Part shown: in pieces, positions 26,187-34,353 of the stretch
How the letters are laid out: every line of letters begins with the position of its first letter
Numbering within the stretch: the stretch's first letter is position 1
Assembly: GCF_900103525.1 (NCBI RefSeq)
Contig: NZ_FNHN01000008.1
Coordinates: forward strand, 219,852 to 283,851
Direction: 5' to 3'
Source of the DNA: Bacillus sp. OK048
GTDB taxonomy: Bacteria > Bacillota > Bacilli > Bacillales > Cytobacillaceae
Length of the DNA stretch: 64,000 bases
Notes under the pieces: generated by a model
Database searches by the model: none
What the model saw: the letters and a program-made list of their open reading frames with translations, nothing else
Told to the model about the DNA's origin: nothing
Position numbers and translations under genes: made by a program

Positions 26187-27266
26187 ATGACCACCCAAGG
26201 AAGTAGTAACGACTTCATTCCACTCTTTGATGTTGAGAAAGAGACAAAAAGATGGCAACAGGTTTACAAAATAGTAACTCAACCTAAACCTGATATTATT
26301 CCTACACCTAGAGAGGTTGTATGGAAAAAAAACAAATCAATCTTGTGGTATCATCCCGCAAAAGAAAAAAAATATAAAATACCTTTGTTCTTTGTTTATT
26401 CACTATTAAATAAATCTTATATTCTTGATATTGGTGAAGGTAGCAGCGTGATTGGGGGATTAACACAATTAGGCTATGATGTGTATCTTCTTGATTGGGG
26501 GTCCCCAGGTTATGAAGATAGCAATCTTTCAATTGATAACTATGTGCTAGATTATTTAGAAGTTGCAGTGAAACGGGCTTTACGTCACTCTGGGGTAAAT
26601 GAAATATCACTGGTAGGTTACTGTTTAGGCGGGACACTTGCAGCGATTCTTGCATCAATTACTAAGCTTCCAATTAAGAATTTAGTGCTTTCAACAATTC
26701 CAATTGATTTTAGTATTGGAATCGTTCCTAATAAATGGCAGGAGGCTCTTCAAAGCGGTCAATTAAGTTTTGACTCCATTGCGGATGTATATGGTGTAAT
26801 ACCAGCAGATATTATGTATGCGATGTTTAGAGGACTGTCTCCAATTTATATTAGTCCGATGGTAAACCTCATAGCACGGGCGTATGATGAAGATTATGTT
26901 GATAAATGGCGGCGGATGGATAAGTGGACAAAAGATGCAACCCCCTTTTCCGGTGCATCCTTTAAGCAGCTTTTTAACGATTTGTTTAAAGAAAATAAGC
27001 TGGTAAAAGGTGAATTAATGATTGGCGGTATGGAAGTTGATCTGCATAACATTAAGTGTTCTCTTTTTGTTTTTTCCACTTCAAGGGACACACTTGTGCT
27101 AGAGCCGCAGAGTCTGCCAATTATGGATTTGGTTTCAAGTGTAGATAAAACCTATCAAGTAGTTGAAGCAGGTCATGTCTCACTTGCACTGACTGGTAAG
27201 TTTGCAGTATTTGCTGATAAATGGCTTTCTTCAAGATCTGAAGAATTGCATCCAGCAATCTCATAA
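26187..27266 (+). CDS. phaC: Class III/IV poly(3-hydroxyalkanoate) synthase PhaC (359 aa)
   Basis: Polymerises (R)-3-hydroxyacyl-CoA into storage polyester. GYCLGGT holds the catalytic Cys146 in place of a lipase Ser. STSRDTLV gives Asp301 and EAGHVSL gives His330; the spacing matches the Cys-Asp-His triad of short class III/IV synthases. LLDWGSPG is the usual early motif. The length of about 360 excludes class I/II. The ATG at 26187 is preferred to the overlapping TTG because of GGGGG six bases upstream. It is the last gene of the plus-strand run. No phaB or phaJ follows it. Confidence 0.92.
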   Translation: MTTQGSSNDFIPLFDVEKETKRWQQVYKIVTQPKPDIIPTPREVVWKKNKSILWYHPAKEKKYKIPLFFVYSLLNKSYILDIGEGSSVIGGLTQLGYDVYLLDWGSPGYEDSNLSIDNYVLDYLEVAVKRALRHSGVNEISLVGYCLGGTLAAILASITKLPIKNLVLSTIPIDFSIGIVPNKWQEALQSGQLSFDSIADVYGVIPADIMYAMFRGLSPIYISPMVNLIARAYDEDYVDKWRRMDKWTKDATPFSGASFKQLFNDLFKENKLVKGELMIGGMEVDLHNIKCSLFVFSTSRDTLVLEPQSLPIMDLVSSVDKTYQVVEAGHVSLALTGKFAVFADKWLSSRSEELHPAIS

Positions 27267-27292
27267 TGTGAAAGAATTGCATCGTGATGTAT

Positions 27293-27319
27293 AAGCGGGA
27301 AGGGCCCCCATCCTTCCCG
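27293..27319. terminator. Hairpin between phaC and the convergent hydrolase
   Basis: GCGGGAAGG pairs with CCTTCCCGC. There is no T run on either strand, so termination is plausible but weakly supported. Confidence 0.5.
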
Positions 27320-27328
27320 CAAATAATA

Positions 27329-28111
27329 TTAGGCAGCAGTCTTATACCGGTTTAAGAACTTTCGTAGCAGAAGATTAAACCGGTTTGTTGCTTCTAATTT
27401 AGCTAAATGCCCTGAGTTTCTCAAAATAATAAATTCTGAATGGGGTATCAATTTGTGCATACAAAATTGAATCCAAACTGGTAAAACCGAGTCATATTGA
27501 CAACCAATGATTAGGGTTGGAACTTTTATCGTAGGCAATAAAGAAATATTATTTACTTGGAAACAAGCTTTGAGCGATTTTAAAAAGATGTTCCGCTTTG
27601 GCTGGAAGTATCGTTTAAACTGCTCCAAATTTTTCTCTGACCAAGAATATAAGCTCATATGAGCTGCTTTTTCTATCAGGGCGACGTCTGTTGAAGCGAC
27701 ACCCAACCGAACCTTCTTCAAATTAAACAGTGGTTTTCTGAGTTTTTTAGGGAAAAAGTGGAATGTACTAATCAACATGAGAGAGCGAACTAGGTGGGGA
27801 GCTTGACGATAAATTTCTTGAGCAACAGCACCGCCCATGGACAAACCTAAAATGTGAGCGCTTTCAATCTTTAACTCGTCTAATAAATGAATAACATCTG
27901 CTGCAAAGTTTGAAATAGAAATGCCTTCCGATTTAAAACATTCACCATGTCCCCGTAGATCAGGAATAATTAATTCGTATTGATCTGCTAATTCAAATTG
28001 TGACTCCCAACCTTCTTTCACTTCTCCTAAACCATGGATTAGAACTAACGGCTCTCCATCACCAAAATGTAAATACGGCATCCCTAACATACTAACGTTC
28101 GATATTCCCAT
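27329..28111 (-). CDS. Alpha/beta hydrolase B inside the PHA locus (260 aa)
   Basis: LIHGLGEVKEGW (oxyanion loop), LGLSMGGA (Ser91), CQYDSVLPVW (Asp207) and NSGHLAKLE (His235) give a complete serine-hydrolase triad. It lies between phaC and phaQ, convergent to phaC and divergent from phaQ. By position it could be the intracellular polymer depolymerase or an oligomer hydrolase, whose Bacillus forms are alpha/beta hydrolases with a GxSMG or GxCMG box. There is no signal peptide. Paralogue of the protein at 11608-12378. Confidence 0.8.
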   Translation of the reverse strand: MGISNVSMLGMPYLHFGDGEPLVLIHGLGEVKEGWESQFELADQYELIIPDLRGHGECFKSEGISISNFAADVIHLLDELKIESAHILGLSMGGAVAQEIYRQAPHLVRSLMLISTFHFFPKKLRKPLFNLKKVRLGVASTDVALIEKAAHMSLYSWSEKNLEQFKRYFQPKRNIFLKSLKACFQVNNISLLPTIKVPTLIIGCQYDSVLPVWIQFCMHKLIPHSEFIILRNSGHLAKLEATNRFNLLLRKFLNRYKTAA

Positions 28112-28170
28112 TTGACACCACCTTCAATTTTTTTTAATTTTATTACCAAGTTATTAAAATTATAAACGTG

Positions 28171-28240
28171 ATTTTACACCATATAATAACATTTATTTGT
28201 CGAGTTGACAAAATATTACTGATAGGTGTAAAATACATAT
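28171..28240. promoter_or_regulatory. Divergent phaQ/hydrolase promoter region with two inverted GGTGTAAAAT motifs
   Basis: phaQ promoter: TTGACA (28205-28210), 18 bases, TAAAAT (28229-28234). The -10 is part of GGTGTAAAAT at 28225-28234. The same ten bases occur inverted at 28171-28180, just upstream of a minus-strand TATAAT (28159-28164) facing hydrolase B. Each motif would block one promoter, a layout expected for autoregulation by PhaQ. Confidence 0.55.
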
Positions 28241-28258
28241 AGGTGAGGTGATAAGGAA

Positions 28259-28696
28259 ATGGTAAATCAAGACAATCAATCTGTCAATCCTTCGAAAAAT
28301 TTTGTTCTGCCATTTATTCTATTGCTTCTTAGCAAGATGTCTTTTCACGGGTATGAGCTAAGTCAGAAATTGCAAACATTTGGGTTTAAAACGATTGATC
28401 AAGGTAATCTTTACCGAATGTTAAGACAGCTAGAAAAGGAAGAACTAGTTTCATCAGAGTGGGATACAAATGGAAGCGGTCCCGCTAAAAGAAGATATTC
28501 CATAACAAAAGCTGGTATTACATACTTAAAAGGCTATGCCAATCAACTAGAATCGTACCAATCGATGCTGGACCAATTCTTCAAAATGTATTCAAGTTTC
28601 TTAGAGCTCTATATTCCTTCATTTCAAAAGAGGGATCCAATAGAGAAAGTAACTAGTAAAAAGAGGAGGAAGGACGATGGCACAGAAAAAGAGTGA
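28259..28696 (+). CDS. phaQ: PadR-family regulator PhaQ (145 aa)
   Basis: The winged-helix PadR pattern is clear: FILLLLSKMSFHGYELSQKL, then IDQGNLYRMLRQLEKEELVSSEW and KRRYSITKAGITYL. In Bacillus megaterium PhaQ is a PHB-responsive repressor of phaQ and phaP. Here it likewise sits directly before phaP, overlapping it by 20 bp, so the two are co-transcribed from the TTGACA/TAAAAT promoter. The Lys/Arg-rich tail is encoded across the phaP start. Confidence 0.88.
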   Translation: MVNQDNQSVNPSKNFVLPFILLLLSKMSFHGYELSQKLQTFGFKTIDQGNLYRMLRQLEKEELVSSEWDTNGSGPAKRRYSITKAGITYLKGYANQLESYQSMLDQFFKMYSSFLELYIPSFQKRDPIEKVTSKKRRKDDGTEKE

Positions 28697-29291
28697 AGCT
28701 GTTCATGCTGAGGAAGAAAAAGTGATTCCTACAGCTGAAGAGCCTAAAAATGAAGGATTATTTGTAGATACACTTTGGAATCAGTATGAGCAATCGCTTG
28801 AGCGGGCTAGACAAATGCGTGAAAGTCGTGAAGATGCGTATATAAACGCATTAAGGGAAGTCATCAAGTTTAACAAACAATATAGAAAATCACTAGGTAA
28901 TCTCTTCGAGCAAACAAAGAAAACGAACAAAGAAGTTGTTTCTGGATTCATGCAGCAAATGAACACACGCAGGGAAGAAATGATGAACGAAGAAGCCAAG
29001 GCGGATGCAGAAATGCTGAATGAGCGGGAAGAACTTAAACATCAACTTAAAGGAGTCTCCCAACAATTAGAAAACTTAGCGCTCACTCCAATTAAATCTA
29101 TTTTTCAAGTTATTGACCAGCTAGAAGACACTTTTGAAAAGAGTACTGAAGCCAACATCGCATATAGCAGAGAACGCCGAAATGCATGGCAGCATGTTAC
29201 TGATGAGTATGTTAAAATGGCTAGAAATACTCATGGGGAAATTGTAAACCGCGGGAAAAACAGTGTTAAAGAGCTTTTTAAAGTTAACTAA
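28677..29291 (+). CDS. phaP: Phasin PhaP (204 aa)
   Basis: A hydrophilic, helical granule-coat protein. The N terminus is acidic and disordered to residue 30, then VDTLWNQYEQSLERARQMRE and coiled helices, with LTPIKSIFQVIDQLEDTFE near residue 140. Phasins control granule size and number. Position after phaQ and the length near 200 fit Bacillus PhaP. AGGAGGAAGG precedes its ATG inside phaQ. Together with the long phasin-like protein it makes two granule coat proteins in one locus. Confidence 0.82.
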   Translation: MAQKKSEAVHAEEEKVIPTAEEPKNEGLFVDTLWNQYEQSLERARQMRESREDAYINALREVIKFNKQYRKSLGNLFEQTKKTNKEVVSGFMQQMNTRREEMMNEEAKADAEMLNEREELKHQLKGVSQQLENLALTPIKSIFQVIDQLEDTFEKSTEANIAYSRERRNAWQHVTDEYVKMARNTHGEIVNRGKNSVKELFKVN

Positions 29292-29312
29292 ATGAAATCA
29301 TTGAAAACGATT

Positions 29313-29345
29313 AGCAGGCCAACCGATGATTGGTCTGCTTTTTTA
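29313..29345 (+). terminator. Terminator of phaQP
   Basis: AGCAGGCCAA pairs with TTGGTCTGCT (wobbles) and T residues follow. Confidence 0.85.
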
Positions 29346-29403
29346 TGTTAATTTATGAACAATCATTTGAAAAATATGAAATATAAATTTAATATTCATA
29401 ATA

Positions 29404-29431
29404 TTGTAAAATTGGACGCGCGTGCTATACT
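29404..29431 (+). promoter_or_regulatory. Candidate promoter upstream of repeat A1
   Basis: TTGTAA, 16 bases, TATACT. It points to the NlpC/P60 gene but is separated from it by the repeat element at 29527-29773. Confidence 0.4.
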
Positions 29432-29526
29432 TCTAATTGTAATGGAGATGAGTAGAATAATAATGGTCGCTTTGGATGGTTTTTAAAACCCCATGCTCAT
29501 ATCAATATTCAGAATTACATAAATAA

Positions 29527-29773
29527 TGGCTGTGTTAGAGGTAAATGATGATTTAATAACTATGTTGATTTTTGCGGAAGGCGCGAGACTCCTCGAAAAT
29601 GCTATCGCATTTTCTTCGTGCGTGGGCAGATTCGAGGATGTAATTCAAAGTCCTGCAGGAGGACGGGACAGGGGAGACCCCGCAGGCGCTTTAGCGTCGA
29701 GGAGGCTCCCCGAACCGCCTGCGGAAAGCGAAGTGCCTGGAGCACAAATCAACAGCCTAGTTTAACACAGCAT
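29527..29773. repeat. Intergenic repeat family A, copy 1 (about 245 bp)
   Basis: A GC-rich island in AT-rich surroundings. Outer inverted ends are GGCTGTGTTA / TTAACACAGC and inner ends TGTTGATTT / AAATCAACA. The core has GACCCCGCAGGCGCTTTAGCG, CGAGGAGGCTCC and GCGGAAAGCGAAG. A second copy is at about 63.53-63.81 kb. Such GC-rich palindromic elements are common between genes in Bacillaceae and carry no transposase; they look like non-autonomous (MITE-like) or structured-RNA repeats. The 79-codon frame inside is not a gene. Confidence 0.82.
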
Positions 29774-29835
29774 AAATAATAAAAGGATTGCAAGGTGGAA
29801 TTGTTAATTGCAATGAAGGAAAGCAGGGGAAAAGG

Positions 29836-31020
29836 TTGAAAAAAAAGATTATGGCGTTTTGTACAATAATCACATTTGGCAGTCCAACTGTATTACTTCA
29901 TGTAGACGCAGAAGAAAATAATAACCAGCAGGTAATCGACGAACAACGTTCAAAACTACAATTAGGAATTTTAAAAGGGAATATAGAACTTAACAATGTA
30001 AAAAATGAAATTGAACAAATTAATGCACAGATAGGCAGGGTCGAGCAAGCGATCATTGATAATAATAATATAATTCTCGAAACAGAGGAAAAAATTAAAA
30101 TTTCTCAATTAAAGATACAGGAAATGGAAAAAGAAATTTTAGCTCTAAATGATAAAGTATCAAAGCGTCATGAAATTCTAAAAAAACGAGCTCTTACATT
30201 TCAAGAATTAGGTGGAAAGGTAAATTACCTTGATGTTTTACTGGGGTCCTCAAGTTTTAAAGACTTTGTAGATCGCGTTGGTGCAGTAGCATCGCTTATT
30301 GAAGCCGATCAAGACCTTGTCAAACAACATGAAACTGATAAACAAACTGTAAAAACGAAACAGGCAGAGGTAAAAGGGAAATTAATAGAGCTTCAGAGTA
30401 TGAATATAGAATTAGAAGGAATGCAATCTCAAATATTAGAGCAAAAATTACAAAATGAATTATTAAGGTCCCAATTAAAGGAAAAAGAGCAAGTTAAACT
30501 AGCTGAACAAGCAGGGTTAATGCAACAAGATTCTGTTCTCGCTACAATGAATGATTTAAGAAGCATGGACCCAGCCCAAATCTTGAGTTCTTCCTTATTG
30601 TTTTCTAATAAAACAGTTGAAAGCCTAATTACCGAAGGGCTTAAATACATAGGGAATTCTGTTTATGTATTTGGCGGAGGTCGAAATGATTTCGATATCG
30701 CCAATGGAAGATTTGACTGTTCGGCCTTTGTTAGCTGGGCATTTTCACAGGTCAATATAAATATTGGTGCTAGTACTGAGGCCTTGAAAAATACAGGAAC
30801 AGCTGTCAGTGTGGAAGAAATGTTGCCAGGAGACCTTGTATTCTTTGATACCTATAAGATAGATGGGCATGTCGGTATTTATCTTGGTGCTGGGAAGTTC
30901 TTAGGTTCACAAAGTTCTACTGGTGTTGCCATTGCAGATATGACAAATGGATATTGGCTGGAAAAATTTAACGGCCGGGTTAATCGGTTAATTTCTGAAT
31001 CATTTGAGGTGCGAGACTAA
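29836..31020 (+). CDS. Secreted CwlO-like NlpC/P60 endopeptidase (394 aa)
   Basis: A cell-wall DL-endopeptidase. A signal peptide (MKKKIMAFCTIITF..., cut after VDA) is followed by about 200 residues of coiled coil, as in the N-terminal region of CwlO that is controlled by FtsEX-type contacts. Then comes an NlpC/P60 domain with FDCSAFVSWAF (catalytic Cys near 310) and DGHVGIYLG (catalytic His). The TTG at 29836 is preferred to the longer TTG frame because it gives a clean signal peptide and follows AGGGGAA. It probably cleaves peptidoglycan stem peptides outside the cell. The terminator overlaps its stop codon. Confidence 0.87.
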   Translation: MKKKIMAFCTIITFGSPTVLLHVDAEENNNQQVIDEQRSKLQLGILKGNIELNNVKNEIEQINAQIGRVEQAIIDNNNIILETEEKIKISQLKIQEMEKEILALNDKVSKRHEILKKRALTFQELGGKVNYLDVLLGSSSFKDFVDRVGAVASLIEADQDLVKQHETDKQTVKTKQAEVKGKLIELQSMNIELEGMQSQILEQKLQNELLRSQLKEKEQVKLAEQAGLMQQDSVLATMNDLRSMDPAQILSSSLLFSNKTVESLITEGLKYIGNSVYVFGGGRNDFDIANGRFDCSAFVSWAFSQVNINIGASTEALKNTGTAVSVEEMLPGDLVFFDTYKIDGHVGIYLGAGKFLGSQSSTGVAIADMTNGYWLEKFNGRVNRLISESFEVRD

Positions 31021-31039
31021 ATAATCTCGCGCCTTTTTT
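31008..31039 (+). terminator. Terminator overlapping the NlpC/P60 stop
   Basis: AGGTGCGAGA pairs with TCTCGCGCCT; the stop codon lies in the loop and six T residues follow. Confidence 0.9.
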
Positions 31040-31130
31040 ATCTTAGTCCTTGCTAAAGCGAATAGAAATTCAGTACAATTAAAAGGTTATTTCATATAAA
31101 CAGAAGAAATAGTTAGGAGAAGTACTTAAC

Positions 31131-31964
31131 ATGGATTTAATATTGATAATTAAAGCAATTATTTTAGGATTAGTGGAGGGGCTAACAGAATTTGCTCCGG
31201 TATCATCAACCGGTCATATGATCATTGTCGATGATATGTGGCTTCAGTCAGAAAAGTTTTTGGGCAAGTATGGAGCCAATACCTTTAAAGTAGTTATCCA
31301 GCTGGGTTCTATTTTAGCCGTGGTAGTGATATTCAAAGACAGGTTTATTGATCTTTTGGGAATGGGGCGAATAAAGAATAAGCATTCTGAACAAACTGGC
31401 GGACGATTAAAACTAACTCAAGTAATTGTTGGATTAATTCCAGCTGGTATTTTTGGTGTCCTGCTAGAAAACTATATTGATGAGTATTTATTTTCAACGG
31501 AAACGGTTTTAATTGGATTAGTGATTGGTGCTGTTTTCATGATTATCGCTGACCGATTTGGTCCTAAAAATCCAAAAGTCCAAAGTGTCGACCAAATTAC
31601 CTATAAACAAGCACTAACAATCGGGTTGATCCAATGCTTCTCATTATGGCCAGGATTTTCTCGGTCGGGCTCAACCATTTCAGGAGGAGTACTAATCGGA
31701 TTGAGTCACAGAGCTGCAGCTGATTTTACTTTTATTATGGCAGTTCCGATTATGGCTGGTGCAAGCTTTCTTTCATTATTAAAGAACTGGCAGTATATGA
31801 CGTTGGATGCACTTCCGTTTTTTATTACAGGATTTCTTAGTGCATTTATTTTTTCATTAGTTTCTATGCGCTTTTTCCTAAAACTTATTAATAAAATTAA
31901 ACTTGTTCCCTTTGCCATTTATCGAATTCTTTTAGCGTTAATCATTTATTTAGTGTATTTATAA
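31131..31964 (+). CDS. uppP: Undecaprenyl-diphosphatase UppP/BacA (277 aa)
   Basis: A membrane phosphatase recycling the undecaprenyl-pyrophosphate carrier for cell-wall synthesis, and a source of bacitracin resistance. EGLTEFAPVSSTGHM near residue 20 and WPGFSRSGSTISGG near residue 174 are the two active-site motifs (E(x)nSSTGH and GxSRSG). About eight hydrophobic segments are seen. The usual LPISS is FAPVSS here, a common variant. AGGAG precedes the ATG. It is a single gene with its own terminator. Confidence 0.95.
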   Translation: MDLILIIKAIILGLVEGLTEFAPVSSTGHMIIVDDMWLQSEKFLGKYGANTFKVVIQLGSILAVVVIFKDRFIDLLGMGRIKNKHSEQTGGRLKLTQVIVGLIPAGIFGVLLENYIDEYLFSTETVLIGLVIGAVFMIIADRFGPKNPKVQSVDQITYKQALTIGLIQCFSLWPGFSRSGSTISGGVLIGLSHRAAADFTFIMAVPIMAGASFLSLLKNWQYMTLDALPFFITGFLSAFIFSLVSMRFFLKLINKIKLVPFAIYRILLALIIYLVYL

Positions 31965-31971
31965 TTTTTTA

Positions 31972-32010
31972 AGGCAGCAACTCAGAATTTGAGTGCTGTC
32001 TATTTTTTTG
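31972..32010 (+). terminator. uppP terminator
   Basis: AGGCAGCAACTCA pairs with TGAGTGCTGTCT, then TTTTTTT. The following 255 bases to the next gene hold nothing I can name. Confidence 0.85.
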
Positions 32011-32264
32011 TCTAGTTACATGTATGTGACCGTGAATATTTATTGCCTTTCTTGTCAGGATTAAACTCCTAATGGAAATAGTTTTTTCATATTTCTAAAC
32101 ACTTGTCCCCGATTTTTTATACAGGCAACTGTCACACATTAAATTTATTGGTCAAATAACGGTTCGTACATAATGAACATGCCTACACCAACTAAATAAA
32201 AATGAATATTTTATTTTAACAGGTAAACTATCACAAAAAGGTAATTCTTTAGTGGGTGCAAAAG

Positions 32265-33485
32265 ATGAAATCAATTGTATTTTTAGGTACAAACAAATCA
32301 GGATCAAGCTATGAAGGAATTAAAGCGGCAAAAAGGCTAGGATATGAGACAATTCTCTTAACAAATCGCACGGTTTTTGTAGAGGAAAGGGAGTGTTATC
32401 TAGAGATAGATGATGTTAGGATAGGAAATATGTCAGATACTGATGAAATATTTTCAGCGGTAAATGACCTAATTGTTGAGGGGAAAGAAATTGATTGTTT
32501 TATAAGCTTTTTAGATGAGTATGCCTATTTGGCTGCCATGCTTACAAATATTATTTCCAGTACACCACTCACTTATGAACCATTAAGAATAATGACCGAT
32601 AAGATTTTAACAAGAAGCTATTTATCAGGAAAAAGGTACAATCCTTTGTTTAAGGTATTGAGTTCACCAGAATTAATAATGGATGAAATAAATGGGTTAA
32701 CGGACCTATTTCCATTAGTCCTAAAGGCACCTCAATCTAACGGTTCCAAGGATGTACTACTGGTAGAAGATATTTGGCAATATCAGAAGGGTGTGAAACA
32801 ACTTCGTCGTAAAGACCCTGAAATGCCTATATTAGTAGAAGAGTATTTAGAGGGTCCGCAATTTTTAATCGAAGTGGTTGTCAATAATTCCATTGTAACG
32901 ATTGCAGCTATCGTTGAACAGGAAGTAACAAAGGGAGAACGTTTTATTATTACTGGTTATTCGATTTGTCCGGAGATGACAGTAGAGCAACTGGCAGGGC
33001 TAAAAGAAACTGTCTTTTCAATCATAGAGGATTTTCAGTTAAGAAATGGTACTTGCCATTTAGAAATGAAGGCAACAGATAAAGGCTGGAAGTTGATTGA
33101 AATTAATCCGAGGATGGCTGGGGGAGCGATGAATCGGATGATTGAAGAAGCGTTTGGTTATAACCTTGCAGAACAGACCATTATGTTGTACGCAGGTCTA
33201 GAACCGAATTTTACGAAGGTACATGAAAATGCCGTTTATACACATTATTTAATTGTGGGTACCATTGGAAAATTACTTAAAGTGTCCGGGTGTGATTCGG
33301 CCAAACAACAAGCAGGTATAATTGAGGTTTTCACGAAGGTCGAAAATGGACAGATGGTTACACCTCCACGCTCAATGGGACAACGGTATGGATATGTTCT
33401 TGCAGCAGCAGATACAAAAGATCAAGCGAAAGAGTGTGCTATTAATGGCGCTCAACTAATTCAATTTTACTTGCAGCCAATTTAG
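32265..33485 (+). CDS. ATP-grasp ligase next to a spore-coat gene (406 aa)
   Basis: A carboxylate-amine ligase of the ATP-grasp superfamily. An N-terminal Rossmann-like domain (IVFLGTNKSGSSYEGIKAAKRLGY) is followed by FPLVLKAPQSNGSKDVLLV (ATP-binding Lys), ILVEEYLEGPQFLIEVVV, and the metal site LIEINPRMAGGAMNRMI. A C-terminal about 100-residue domain is as in dapdiamide or BacD/carnosine-type enzymes. The substrates are unknown. It is 24 bp before a CotY/CotZ protein, suggesting a coat or spore role. The ATG at 32265 lacks a strong ribosome site; the GTG at 32256 is an alternative. Confidence 0.78.
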   Translation: MKSIVFLGTNKSGSSYEGIKAAKRLGYETILLTNRTVFVEERECYLEIDDVRIGNMSDTDEIFSAVNDLIVEGKEIDCFISFLDEYAYLAAMLTNIISSTPLTYEPLRIMTDKILTRSYLSGKRYNPLFKVLSSPELIMDEINGLTDLFPLVLKAPQSNGSKDVLLVEDIWQYQKGVKQLRRKDPEMPILVEEYLEGPQFLIEVVVNNSIVTIAAIVEQEVTKGERFIITGYSICPEMTVEQLAGLKETVFSIIEDFQLRNGTCHLEMKATDKGWKLIEINPRMAGGAMNRMIEEAFGYNLAEQTIMLYAGLEPNFTKVHENAVYTHYLIVGTIGKLLKVSGCDSAKQQAGIIEVFTKVENGQMVTPPRSMGQRYGYVLAAADTKDQAKECAINGAQLIQFYLQPI

Positions 33486-33509
33486 AATCAATTGAAAGGA
33501 GGTATAATC

Positions 33510-33932
33510 ATGGGGGAAAATAAAAATGATAGATGTATTTGTCAGGACCTAGAACGGCTTTTAGAAGAACAGAAAAAATTGTCCTTTGAAGATTTTCGTT
33601 TTATATGTGAGGACATTGGCTATGATACCATTCCATTTATTCTTTCAAACGGAAAATGTGAATTTGAGGCTTGGGGATGGACAAATAATGGGGATTTTTT
33701 TACAACCAAGTACTTTAGAGTAGAAGCGATTGATACCAATAAATGTTGTGCAACCTTATCTCTTCTTGAACCGGTCGACATTGATGGTTGTCCTATTGAT
33801 GAATGTGAAGTTTTTTCATTAAGAACAACAATGAACTGTGTTATTGTTGACCTCTCCTGTTTTACTACACTACAGCCACTGTCACCGAGATTAGTGAATC
33901 GCCTTCTTCCAATCGTAGATCCAAAATGTTAA
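33510..33932 (+). CDS. Spore outer-coat protein, CotY/CotZ family (140 aa)
   Basis: A Cys-rich protein (eleven Cys residues) with the family features DRCICQDLERLLEEQ at the start, PFILSNGKCEFEAWGW, TKYFRVEAID, CCATLSLLEPVD and CVIVDLSCFTTLQPLS. CotY/CotZ/ExsY proteins self-assemble into disulfide-linked crystalline layers in the crust or exosporium. AAAGGAGG precedes the ATG at 33510. It is the second gene of the ATP-grasp unit and is followed by a terminator and then two YjcZ-type genes. Confidence 0.85.
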   Translation: MGENKNDRCICQDLERLLEEQKKLSFEDFRFICEDIGYDTIPFILSNGKCEFEAWGWTNNGDFFTTKYFRVEAIDTNKCCATLSLLEPVDIDGCPIDECEVFSLRTTMNCVIVDLSCFTTLQPLSPRLVNRLLPIVDPKC

Positions 33933-33964
33933 GCCCAATAAGAATGGGCTTATTCTTTTTTTTG
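33931..33964 (+). terminator. Terminator after the coat gene
   Basis: AAGCCCA pairs with TGGGCTT, followed by ATTC and nine T residues. Confidence 0.85.
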
Positions 33965-34051
33965 AAAAGTGGGTTATTTGGATATGTGTCTATCGCACAT
34001 TTTTAACCCTATGAATAGGATATATGGAATTAAATAAAGGAGGTAATGTAA

Positions 34052-34144
34052 ATGTCTGGTTCACACGTCGGGCACGGTGGCGGCTTTGCCCTTGTAGTTG
34101 TATTGTTCATTTTGTTAATTATTATCGGAGCTTCTTGGTGCTAA
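34052..34144 (+). CDS. YjcZ-family sporulation peptide (30 aa)
   Basis: The 30-residue peptide MSGSHVGHGGGFALVVVLFIL... ends GASWC. It is a minimal YjcZ-type peptide with a short Gly/His head and one membrane segment. AAAGGAGG stands seven bases before the ATG. It lies 33 bp before a second, longer member, evidently a local duplication. Confidence 0.82.
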   Translation: MSGSHVGHGGGFALVVVLFILLIIIGASWC

Positions 34145-34177
34145 GGATACTATTAAATTAAAGAGGGGGTAAAAATT

Positions 34178-34351
34178 ATGCCATATGGATATGGAGGCTT
34201 TGGCGGTGGCTGTGGATACGGTGGAGGCTACGGCGGTGGCTGTGGTGTTGGCGGTTATGGTTACGGCGGATGCGGATTTGGCGGCGGCTTTGCGCTAATC
34301 GTAGTATTATTTATCCTATTGATCATCGTAGGTGCAGCTTGTTTTAGATAA
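34178..34351 (+). CDS. YjcZ-family sporulation peptide (57 aa)
   Basis: A Gly/Tyr/Cys-rich head ([16 protein letters not shown] units) precedes the family segment [16 protein letters not shown]. The end is ACFR. GAGGGGG precedes the ATG. It closely resembles the first gene of the window. Repeat B1 begins only 3 bases after its stop codon. Confidence 0.85.
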   Translation: MPYGYGGFGGGCGYGGGYGGGCGVGGYGYGGCGFGGGFALIVVLFILLIIVGAACFR

Positions 34352-34353
34352 AA

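Noticed and set aside
29526..29765. 79-codon frame in repeat A1 (and the 70-codon and 63-codon frames in copy 2)
   Set aside because: Stop-free only because the repeat is GC-rich; the frames are not conserved between the two copies.
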